Source: Coturnix japonica
Lineage: Eukaryota > Chordata > Aves > Galliformes > Phasianidae
Length of the DNA stretch: 64,000 nt
Assembly: GCF_001577835.2 (NCBI RefSeq)
Contig: NC_029519.1
Coordinates: 81,398,842-81,462,841, forward strand
Reading direction: 5' to 3'
Positions 1-9,600 of the stretch are shown piece by piece. Position numbers and translations under genes: made by a program. Under the pieces are notes generated by a model. It worked only from the letters and a program-made list of their open reading frames with translations, was not told where the DNA came from and did not search any database. Within the stretch, counting starts at the first letter, position 1, and each line of letters begins with the position of its first letter.

Positions 1-62
1 CCTCTCAGGTCATCAAGCCCAACACATCCCCACCACGTGCGCTAATCATGTTCCTCAGTAAC
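1..62 (-). repeat. CR1 LINE fragment cut by window edge
   Basis: Antisense CR1 3'-region text (GGTCATCAAGCCCAACAC followed by a degenerate ccatgcccact-like stretch) reaches the left edge of the window and stops where a plus-strand CR1 begins. It lies in the last intron of SFXN5. Subfamily cannot be fixed from 60 bases. Confidence 0.45.
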
Positions 63-64
63 GT

Positions 65-343
65 GGTCCTTGATAAGACAAGGGGGGATGGTTTAAAAAT
101 GAGACAGGAGAGGTTTAGGTTGGATCTTAGGAGGAAGTTTTTCCCCCAGAGGGTGGTGACACACTGAACAGGTTGCCCAAGGAGGCTGTGGATGCCCCAT
201 CCCTGCAGGCATTCAAGGCCAGGCTGGATGTGGCTCTGGGCAGCCTGGTCTGCTGGTTGGTGACCCTGCACATAGCAGGGGGTTGAAACTGGATGATCAT
301 TGTGGTCCTTTTCAACCCAGGCCATTCTATTATTCTATGAAAA
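65..343 (+). repeat. CR1 LINE, 5'-truncated, 3' end
   Basis: A 5'-truncated CR1 3' region. It carries the typical order: AGGTTTAGGTTGGAT, GAGGGTGGTGA, GGTTGCCCAAGGAGGCTGTG, TTCAAGGCCAGGCTGGATG, GGGCAGCCTGG, and the tail ATTCTATTATTCTATGA. The near-identical copies at 50735-51082, 52397-52690 (minus) and 58655-58870 (minus) mark it as one of the younger families here. It lies in the SFXN5 last intron, sense to the gene. Confidence 0.9.
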
Positions 344-654
344 TCATTATATGATTCGAGCTGTGGGATTTGGTCTCACACTGGTGACACCAAACCACCC
401 AGAGTTCAGCTGTGATTCTTCTTGCTGGAGAGTGCAGAGAGCCCCGACTTTGGAAAATGAAAGGAAAATGGTGGGTGGTATCTTTGTGGTGCTCCTGTAA
501 TTCCTCAAAGGTTGCCAGGCAGAGAGCAGACATCATTTGATGCAATGTAAGTCCATTTAAACGAGGGTGGTTTGGGGCTCAGTCAGAGTAAAGCATGTTA
601 AAGACCCTGCTAAAGGTGGACTCTTTAATGTAGTGTGTTGAGAGAGGACGTAGG
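344..654. other. SFXN5 last intron, unique sequence
   Basis: Between two CR1 copies. I see no exon, RNA gene or repeat here; short frames lack splice sites and family resemblance. Confidence 0.4.
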
Positions 655-907
655 AAAATGGTTTCAAACCTCAAGAGGGCAGATTTAGACTAGGTATAAG
701 GAATAAGTTGTTTACAGTAAAGGTGGTGAGGTACTGGCTCAGGTTGCCCAGAGAGGTACTGGTATCTCATCCCTGGAGACAGCCAAGGTCAGGCTGGATG
801 GGGATCTGAGCACTGATGGAGCTGTGGGTGTCTCTGTTCATTGCAGGGAATGGGACCAGATGGCCTTGAAGGGTCCCTTCCAACTCAAGCATTTCTTATT
901 ATTTTAT
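655..907 (+). repeat. CR1 LINE 3' end next to SFXN5 exon
   Basis: CR1 3' region of a different, more decayed type (GGTTGCCCAGAGAGGTACTGG, TCCCTGGAGACAGCC, GAGCTGTGGGTGTC, GTCCCTTCCAACTC, then a degraded ATTCTTATTATTTTATG tail). It resembles the copy at 60105-60272. Its tail ends about 46 bases before the SFXN5 exon, so it borders the branch-point region. Confidence 0.85.
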
Positions 908-953
908 GGCCATCTCCATGGTGCTGACACTGACTTTGCCTCTGCTTCCATAG

Positions 954-1031
954 ATCGAGACGTCTCGCCTGGAGCCAGAGATCGCAATGGCCACCCCCAG
1001 TAAGACCGTCATCTACAACAAGGGGTTGTAA
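954..1031 (+). CDS. SFXN5: Sideroflexin-5, last coding exon (partial gene)
   Basis: Last coding exon of SFXN5, a multi-pass mitochondrial inner-membrane carrier of the sideroflexin family; its exact substrate is debated (tricarboxylates/citrate, amino acids). The exon follows a pyrimidine-rich acceptor ending in TTCCATAG and reads in phase 0 for 25 residues, IETSRLEPEIAMATPSK then TVIYNKGL, followed by TAA. I recognise the family's C-terminal tail (human ends ...TVVYNKGL from memory). The rest of the gene lies to the left of the window. It faces EMX1 tail to tail, as in mammals. The exon is short but carries the signature residues, so the call is fairly safe although only the terminal 25 codons are visible. 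Confidence 0.87.
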   Translation: METSRLEPEIAMATPSKTVIYNKGL

Positions 1032-1255
1032 GTGGGAGCTGCAGACCCCTCCACCCAGAAAATCTGGGGAGGGAGAGGGGGGGGAAACGTGAGACGTCGA
1101 CGGGGAGAGAACGCAGCAGCAAGACAACACAAATCCTAGAGCTCAGCGATAGTCCTACTGCTCCCGGGGAGCGGGAGTTGGGTAACACTGCTGGAGAGCT
1201 GACACCTCTCACACCACTCAACACAACTAACATTAAAGAGTTTTAACTTAGCAAC
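1032..1255 (+). other. SFXN5: SFXN5 3' UTR (inferred) with ATTAAA signal
   Basis: Sequence downstream of the SFXN5 stop. The first good polyadenylation hexamer is ATTAAA at 1232-1237, giving a 3' UTR of roughly 220 bases. The cleavage site is not visible, and a longer UTR using a later signal is possible. Confidence 0.4.
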
Positions 1256-3704
1256 ATCGAGAAACTAACATTCAAACACTTTTTAGATGACTAGCAGAGG
1301 AATGATCTCTTAACTTCTAGCACTGCATGGAGAGGAGTTTACGGGATGGTTACATGGCTGTACCTAACTACATGGAAGTAGGCTTCACCCAGCAAATTTT
1401 GTTTTCAATGCAAATTAAATCACGGCACTGACACTGCATGAAAGTCATTCTGCAGGGACTGACGGGAGCATGGCTTTGAAGCTCTTGATAGGGTGTTTGA
1501 TAAGTGTCTTCTATCAGTTCCATGTCAGTACTGCCCCAGCTGCCACCCAGCACATCAGCATGGGGTTCAAGGTCCTGGAAAGCCAATGTGCCCTGCATGG
1601 GATGGGATCTTCGAGCAGAATGGATGGGATTTGTCCTCTCTGTGAGTAAGGCAGTCTGAGCTACGTGGGTGGGGTTCCATAAGGGATTCGTGAAGCTGCT
1701 CCACTTTGAGTCCAGCTGTCTTTTGTTTGGATGCAGTGATGGGGCACTGCTGGGTACAGGAGCCACATCCCACCTGGGTGTGTGGTCCCATGGCCCCACA
1801 AACCTCCTCTTGGTTGAGTTTGGGGCCGTAATTTGTCTTTCCATTATCTTTTACCCAAAGGTGTAAAGAGCGGAGTTGGAGTGTGGCCACTGGGATCGTT
1901 ACAGGGATCAGAGTGTGGTGGTGTTGAGCACGGCCAAATGCAATGGTCACCATCACTCCAATGCCAACTTGTTTGGACTAGGGGAGGGTGGGGGGAGCAG
2001 GGGAAACCAAACGTACACTGACGCAGAATGTATGCAAAAGGATGTGTTGCAATGTTTGGGAGCAGCGCAGCAGATTCCGTCCCCACGCTGGTGTGGATCA
2101 AATAATTGCACATTGAAAATAAGAGTTTTATGGACATCCACACCAACCTGGAGGGGAGAAGAGGCCAGCAGTGCTCTCCCCATCCCTGCTGCTGATGGGA
2201 CAGCTCCCGGTCCCTGGTGCTGGTGGGAGTGCTGAGCTCATGGAGCAGGTCTGTATTTCCACCTGCGCAAGGGACAGCTCGATTTGACCCAGCAGAGTTC
2301 TTCTAATGCACTAGATCAGATGAATGTACAGTCAGCACGTGCTTAATGTATGCTTAAATACGTGCTGGCTCTGATGGTGTAACTGAGCCCAAAGCTGAGT
2401 GGACCAGAAGCCTCCAAGGTGGGTTTTGTGGCTGCCACAGCCGTTCTGCTGGTATGCTGCAGAACTGATTGATCTCAGTCTTTTTCTTCTTTTGGGGGGG
2501 TTGTGACCAAGGCTTTGTAGTGGGGTGGTTTCTGCAAAGGTTTGGTCTTGTATCGTAATTACTGATCAAAGCTAGTGAGCTCCAGCCACCTGCAGGGTCT
2601 GCAGATGGAGTGAGCAATGTACAGCAGGGGGTGAGCTGGCAGCACGCGATGCCAGCGGCACTGGCTGGAGGAGAGCAGGCTGCAGGGTTCCTAATACACA
2701 CTGCCCTATGAAATATGAGAGAGATATCCTGCTCCGTGGGCAAGGACTGGCCTCAGGGATGTCAGAAGAGCAGCATTTGGGGATCACGGCTCGGGTCAAA
2801 CCCAGCTGCGCAGCACAAGTGACAATCAGTCAGTGAGGCCGGATTTGTTGTTTCCTGTACAAATCCCATCAAACTTATTTTATTTCATGTATTGGAAAAT
2901 GGGGCGTAGAGCTTCTGCTGAGAAGGACCTTTCTGCCTCCTGACCCAGCCTTTCCCAAGCTCTTGGTTCTTCCACTTCACTCTGGCATTTGGAAGGCAAA
3001 GGGGCTTTTCCTGCACGGTTCCTAAACTTCTCCAGAATCCCCCACAGCCATTGCATTGCATAGTGCCTACCACGTGTATCAGCAGTGCTTCTGGGGTGTG
3101 CTGTGGGGCTGGAGAGTTGAAGTTTGGCTCTACATCTCCCAGAACATTGTGCTGACTATAGGTGCATTGCATATACATAGTATTTTTTTGTATTTACATC
3201 TATATCTATAAGGGCAGCAGAGCTGAAACCCCGCTTTGGAGTTGGGCTTCAACCCTACTGCCCGTCCCCTTGTTGTCCATTGGTCTGTCGCCTGCCATGG
3301 GAGCAGCACAAGATATGTGCAAGAGGAGGCCCACCACATTTTGGTGGATGTGTGGTCCCTTTTGTGCAACACAAGCATGGCTGTGTCCCCACCATGAGGT
3401 TCAGAGGTCTCCACCAAAGCCTCTGCAGCTCCCACAGCTGTTGCAGCATTGGGACCCTTGCTTCAAAATCACCAGGATGGTTTTGCAGACACTGACCCGA
3501 CCTTTAGGGAAGCACCAGCCTGCAAAGCTTGTGGGTTTTCACCATGGCACACTCAAATCACTGCTGTCACTTGGGGGAAACATCCTTGCCCTTCTTGTGC
3601 TTTGCCCAAGAGCTCAAGGTTGGCAATTGGGCTCCGATCAAAAAGTTGACTCAGCATGGAGCTTAACTCTTGGTACAGCCTGAAAAATGAAAAGCATGGC
3701 ACTG
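1256..3704. other. SFXN5-EMX1 intergenic, nothing recognised
   Basis: Tail-to-tail intergenic DNA. No frame shows splice sites plus family resemblance, and no RNA gene or intact repeat was recognised. Short CA/GT and AT runs occur near 3180-3210. Confidence 0.4.
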
Positions 3705-4040
3705 GAAAGCGATAGCACATTAGTGCTGTTTATTAGGACAGCAAATTGTGCCAAAAAGGAGCTAATGATAACATTGTACACATTCACTTAATAGCTAATT
3801 AATCTCTTCGACTCTCCTAATGTACAAAAGGAGCCTTCGGTTTGCGAGAACAACTCAACCATTTGCATTTATTATTTCCTATAATTGGGGAACTTGAAGA
3901 AATGGGAAGGAAAAAACCCACCTCACACATCAAGTTGTTCACCTCAGCAGATAATAATAATGAGATGATCATCTCCAGTAGTATTTAATTAGAAATGTCG
4001 CAGCTAATTGATTTCTTGGATATGTTAATTAAGAAATAAT
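3705..4040. promoter_or_regulatory. AT-rich homeodomain/POU motif block (candidate enhancer)
   Basis: A repeat-free AT-rich island with dense developmental factor sites: TAATTA at 3796-3801, a perfect octamer ATTTGCAT at 3861-3868, TAATTA at 3986-3991, TAATTG at 4005-4010 and TTAATTAA at 4025-4032. It lies about 1.9 kb past the 3' end of EMX1. Composition and motif clustering are what I see; enhancer function and conservation are inferred. Chance AT-richness is the alternative. Confidence 0.4.
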
Positions 4041-4370
4041 GAGGACCAGGTTGCAGCAAAAGTTGCCAGCAAGAAGTTTGATTCCCTCCTGGAAGAGGTC
4101 CTTGGGCTGCTCCCCATGGGCTATCACCCCTGTCCCTGGTCCTGCAGTGGGCCATAGGGTTGGGAATTGAGCCCATGGCTCAGCAGTTGGTTCCTTCCTC
4201 CTGCAGAATGAGTTTTAGGAAATAACCAGGTCTGATCTTGCCGATCCCTTTGGATTTCCCTTGCAGGATGAAGGGAGTGAGTACCAACGTGTGGCACAAC
4301 AACCCCAATAGGTCCCTGCCCTGCTTCTTCCCTGAGCAGCCTGATGCAGTGGTTGGCAACTCTGTCCATT

Positions 4371-4480
4371 GCACGAGGTTGGCACCGGATGATCATTAAG
4401 ATCCTCTCCAACCTAATCTTTCCTATGATTCTGTGATCTTTGAGATCCATTCTGACCCAACCATTCTGTGATTCTACGAT
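4371..4480 (+). repeat. CR1 LINE tail fragment
   Basis: Short CR1 terminus: GATGATCATTAAGATCCTC, CCAACCTAATC, then repeated ATTCTGTGAT/ATTCTACGAT octamers. Only about the last 100 bases of the element remain. Confidence 0.75.
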
Positions 4481-5369
4481 ACAAATATTTTATGCCTTTG
4501 TCCCATGTGGTCTCACAACCCAAAACTGTTTTGGGGGGTTTTTTATTTTTGAGCTGCTTATCTGCTTTGCCTCCTTCCTCAGTTTTCCTTCCACGAGCTC
4601 GGGCACGGCTTCATTCTTTTCTGCTTCATGCTCATCATTTCTCTCCATCCCCACGCAACCGGAGCTGTCGTCCTCGCAGACCTCAGGTTACGCCGGGTTC
4701 CCACTCACAGCCCCTGGCACCTCCTTGAGTCCCATTTGGGAATCAGCCCCTTGTGACATCCTGGTGGCTCCGTACGGCTGCCTCGGGGGCACTGCTCCCG
4801 GCCATGTCTTCCAGCCGCACACCCCGGCACAGCCCCGGAATGCACACAGTCTCTTTTTAACCTTCTCAACAGACTGATGGACCACAACACTTTGTGTAAC
4901 ACTTGGACATGTCTGGAATAAAAGCATTTAAAGACTTCGTTGACGATTGGTAGCACTCGGGGATGGGTGAGGGCTGGAAGGGAAATTTGGGTTTGGTTGG
5001 GGCCAACAGCAAAATTTGGGTCTGGGATGGGATGGGAGCAAAGTTTGAGTCTCATTGGGTAGTGGGGAAATTGGGAGCCAAATTTGGATCTAGGCTCAGA
5101 GCTTGGCATGGCCAATCACACTGATGTAAGGGTTGACAAAGATTTGAGGCTTTTAATGTCTCATTGATAGGATTTTTTTATGTGTTATTTGCAGAGTGGA
5201 ACTGCTCTGGGGATGTGGCTTTTCCCTTTGCACACATGGAGAGGGCTGCCCCTTTCCAAACAGCAGGAATTATGATGTATCTCCCAATAAAATTATTATA
5301 TTTGGGTATATCATATTTCATTATTATATTTGTGTTATGTCATGACTACTTGTGTGTGTATATCTCAGT
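4481..5369. other. Intergenic; degenerate tandem repeat near 4975-5095
   Basis: No gene seen. At 4975-5095 a loose repeat of roughly 45-50 bases recurs around the cores AAATTTGGG / CAAAGTTTGAG / CAAATTTGG. Polyadenylation-like AATAAA hexamers occur but have no gene to serve. Confidence 0.35.
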
Positions 5370-5379
5370 ATGTATGTAT

Positions 5380-5450
5380 CAACCCAGCAAGCTGATGGTT
5401 GGACTCAATGGGTCAAATGGTCCTTTCCAACCTTAATGATAATTCTATAT
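5380..5450 (+). repeat. CR1 LINE tail fragment
   Basis: CR1 terminus: TGATGGTTGGACTCAATGG, GGTCCTTTCCAACCTTAATG and a degraded ATTCTATAT tail. Confidence 0.7.
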
Positions 5451-5929
5451 ATATGGTAGTTATAAATGTCCTTAACTGGGGAGATGCAGGTGGGACCATC
5501 GTGCCCCCCACTCAAGTTCTGGGGCTCCAGCAGTGCCTGGGGCTCTTCCTAGCCCCCCAGCACCCCATTTCTCACCACACCAACGTCACTGTGGGATGGC
5601 CCCTCCCTTGACATACAATACCCAGTGCAGGTGTGACAGCTGCCAGCCCCCGAGCACTACATACCTGTCATACCTGCCGTCACCCTCCTGCTTTCTGTCA
5701 CTGTGTCACCTCCCTGACACCCAACCTGGGAGGAGGGGACACTGCTGAGATGCCACCATGGTGGACGAGCTCTCCTGCATCCATCAGTCCCATATGGGCA
5801 AGCCAACCTCATAGTGACACCATCCAATGACACCACTGTCCCCATGGCTACATCCCCGTGGGACATTTCAGGGGTGGGCAATGGGACTGGTCCTCCCCCC
5901 TCCTCTCCAAGGGAAGCAGACATACTTTG
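5451..5929. other. Intergenic just past EMX1 3' end
   Basis: C/T-rich sequence between a CR1 tail and the inferred EMX1 cleavage site. Nothing recognised. Confidence 0.35.
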
Positions 5930-6472
5930 AGCACATTTTGCTTTTTATTACCACGCAGTAACACACACTACAGCTGCGGACTACCTACAACGGGGAACAC
6001 ACGCACACGGGGGCACAAAATAAAACCAAAGAATAAATTAAAACAAAACCGTGTTTAAAAAAAAAAAAAAAAGGAGAGAAAGACAGAGAAAGGAGGAGGG
6101 GAGAAGGGACAAAGAAAAGAAAAAAAAAGGGGGGGGGAAATGGAAAATAAAGAGGTGGAAACATTGAGCTCGAAGGTAGGATGTTGGATGCGACCTGACG
6201 GCTGACGGGCGGTCCCCACGCGGAGGAGGATGCGCGGTTGTGTCCCGGGGTCCCGGCAGCCTCCTCTTCCTCCCAGGCTCAGCAGGAGAGCCCCAAAACG
6301 CGCCCCGAGGGCTGCGCCGGGCTCCGGGCGGCGGGGTGGGGGGGACGGATGGGTCCGGTGGGGGCGGCGGCGGTGACGTCCCTTTAGAGTTTGTGGGGTG
6401 ATGCCGCGCACATCCCCGCGTCGTCCCCCGGGTTCCTCTGCATGGCAGCTGCACCAGGAGCCTGTCCCTGCC
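5930..6472 (-). other. EMX1: EMX1 3' UTR (inferred)
   Basis: Minus-strand sequence downstream of the EMX1 stop, ending just past an AATAAA signal. GC-rich next to the stop, then a pyrimidine tract with a long T run (A run at 6058-6073 on the plus strand), then an AT-rich distal part at 6010-6050 suited to AU-rich-element regulation. Extent is inferred from the signal only. Confidence 0.55.
5944..5949 (-). promoter_or_regulatory. EMX1: AATAAA polyadenylation signal of EMX1
   Basis: Reads GGTAATAAAAAGC on the minus strand, about 525 bases past the EMX1 stop. It is the best canonical hexamer in the 3' UTR. Confidence 0.55.
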
Positions 6473-6640
6473 TTAGTCGTTGGAGGTGACGTCGATGTCT
6501 TCTCCACTCGACTGCTTGGTGGCGAGGCGCCATCGGTTGATGTGATGGGAACCTTTCTTCTTCTGCTCCGAGTCCGGCCCTTCCTCCTCCAGCTTCTGCC
6601 GTTTGTATTTCGTCCGCCGGTTCTGGAACCACACTTTCAC
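6473..6640 (-). CDS. EMX1: EMX1 exon 3: homeodomain helix 3 and C terminus
   Basis: Codes residues 182-236, starting [16 protein letters not shown] (DNA-recognition helix; Trp48, Phe49 and Asn51 of the homeodomain present) and ending IDVTSND then TAA. The acceptor reads CTCCTCCCCCAG|GTGAAAG on the minus strand. Phase 0 join to exon 2 after SETQ. Confidence 0.97.
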   Translation of the reverse strand: MKVWFQNRRTKYKRQKLEEEGPDSEQKKKGSHHINRWRLATKQSSGEDIDVTSND

Positions 6641-9600
6641 CTGGGGGAGGAGGAGCAGAGGAAAATCCTCCAAAAGTGGACAAAAAGAAGTCCCTATCAC
6701 ACCAGAGGGGCACCCTGCCCTGCTTCAGTTTCCCATTCTGATGGCAGGACGTTGGGTTTGGAGGGTGCCCATCACCCTGGCACTCATCACTCCGGTGCCC
6801 ATCACATGGGCACAAATAAAATAAAAGAATAAATTAAAACATCACTCTTGCCCATCACCCTGGCTCTCGGCACCGTGGGCACAGTGGCCCCAGTGGCCAT
6901 AGAGGGGTCACACAGAGCTGCCCCCACATACCCATCTCAGAGCCATGTCCCCATGCTTAGGTGACACTGCCAGGTCTCAGCCATGGTTCTGTTCAGAGTG
7001 CAGCATGGCAACCCCTCACCTCCCTGCACCCAAAAATGTGTGTGTGTGTGTGTGGGGAGGGGTGGGGGGAAGCTGCAATTTAGGTTTAATTTGGGTTTAT
7101 CATGTGTTGGTCTGTGCAAAGCCTGAGGGAAGGCTCTGAGGCTGTCAGGCACTGAGGTTGCACTGCGGATAACCAGGAAGCAAATGGAGATTATGAATTC
7201 ACCATATTTAGATGTAAGAAAACCCATTTCACTGCGGCAGCAGTCAAATGTTTCCCCAGGAACTGGAGAGGAGCAGCATCCCCATCCTCAGACCCAGTCC
7301 CAAACCTGCAGTGACAGCAGCCAGGGCAAAGAGAGCTCTGTGTGGGATGAAGGAGGCACCCAGATAGCAAGAGGTGCACGATAGTGCTGGCAGGATGCTG
7401 TGCAGGGATGCGGGATACTGTGCACAGACACAGGATGCTGTGTATGGACATGGGATGCTCTGTAGAGACACAGGATACTATACAAGGACTCAGGATGTCA
7501 TGCAGGGATGCAGGATGCTGTGTGTGGATGTGGGATGCTCTATAGGGATGCAGGATGCTATACAAAGATGCTGTGTAGGGATGTGAGACACTGTAAGGAT
7601 GTAGGATGCTTTATAGGGGCACAAGATGCTGTGAAGGGATACAGGATGCTTTATAGGGGCACGAGATGCTGTGTAGGGATGCAGGATGCTGTCAGTGCCC
7701 ACTGCTGCCTGGCTCCAGCCCCGCAGGACAGACAGACCCTGTGTGCCGCCAGGCGCCGCTGCACGGCTGCTGTTGCCAACCAGCACAGCTCAGGAAGGCG
7801 CATTCATGTCCCAGCACTGCCCCCATCCTGATTGGTGCCCCCCTTTCCCAGGCGATGCTCTCCCTCTGCTCTGCAGCACAGCGAGGATGAGGCCCTGCCC
7901 TCTTTCTGCCTTTCCAAGGGCAGCAAAACCCTTTTGGTGCACAGTGCAGCAAGCAGCGCACGGCCCACGGCTGCTTACCCCATTGAGCTCTGACCTCCAA
8001 CCATTCGCATTCTGTGCTTTAAGGCATTGCCCACTTCAATTCAACCACGGCTGAGTGCTTCACAAACTTTAAGTGAAGCTCTCAGCCCCCTGGGAGCCCA
8101 AAATGAGAGAAAAAAAAGGGAAAGTGAGGGAGAAAGCAATGAGGACGCACGGCCGAGCCTTTGGGAATGGGAGCTGAGTGTGTGGAGCGCAGCATCCTCC
8201 AAGTACAGCTCAGCTCTGAGGAGCCCACCCCAATGGGACTGCAGCCCCCAGGGGTTTGGTAAGGGCAATAACCTGCCCTGAGAGACATACATTTAAATCT
8301 TAAACATGGATTTTGTTCCTTCCCAAACCAATGTTAAACACTGCGGTGCCAAACATCTGTGCTGCCCTGTGTGTTCCCAGCTGTCCTGGTACCAGATGGG
8401 CACCACCTCGTGGTGGCTCCTCCATCCCGTTCTCAGCCCTTGGCAGCTGTTCTGCACACACACAGCTCTCTCCTGCACCTAACACCTAATGATAGCAGTC
8501 CCGTATAGAATCATAATGTCACTGGATATCTTCAAGGTCCCTTCCATCCCAAGCCATTCTATGCCATTCGGAAAAAAACACTACGATCACTATGTCCAAC
8601 CATGACCCAACACCACCATGCCCAGCAAACCATGGCCCTAAATCATGCCCACATACACGAAGAGATCCCGCTGTGCCATGGAGCTTTGTCTCAGCCTTGA
8701 TAATACGGCCATGATGGGAGCTGAGGCTGGGATCCACACCTGAGCTCCAAGGAGACGCTACACCCAGCACACCAATCCTTGGTACGACACCATAAAGCCT
8801 CAGACACTCGGTACCTTTTTGCTTTAACAACACCCCAAACCTCATCCATTCCTTTTAGGGACATGCAGGAGTTGCAAAGGGATGGCCCCGAAAGCAGCAC
8901 ACCAACTCAGGACCACACATCAGTACTGGCATTGCTCTCTGGGACCTGGAATGGTCCCCAGTGTTAATCTCAGAGTACCATCTTTCTCCTCCTGTAACTC
9001 CCAGGCATTCATGGGCACAGCACGGATGTGGGGCCATTCTGTTAATTATTACCACCACCCCACGGGAGCTGCAGTGCGCTCAGCCCTGCAGTGATACGGG
9101 GAGAGATGCAGGATGGCATTGCCCCACACATCACACCCACAGCAAGGAGGGCTCTGGTTCAGGATGAAGACAGTGTGGGCTCCCTGCAGCTCCATGGGGG
9201 TCTATTCCCACTTGGGACACCCTATTTTCCTACGACCCTATGGCTCTATGAGCTCAGGGAAGCATTTTCCACCCGGCACATCCCCATTCCCGGTGATGTC
9301 GGCTCACCGCAGCGGCCTCACACCACCACCGACGGGCACAGCAGCATCAGCACCCACAGTGCCCATCCCAGCACTACACCCCCTGGCACAGCACCCACCC
9401 GTGTCCCATCCCACCCCACATGCACATCCCACACGTCCCACCAGCCCCGCAATGCCATCCCCGCAGCTCTGCGTCACCCCGCACACGCACACCCCGCAGC
9501 CGCTGCTCGTGCACCACGGTCCCCACAGGCACAACCCCATCCCCATCCCACTCGTGTTTGCTGTGGGCTGTGTGCTGCCCTTCTTTCCAATCCCATTTTA

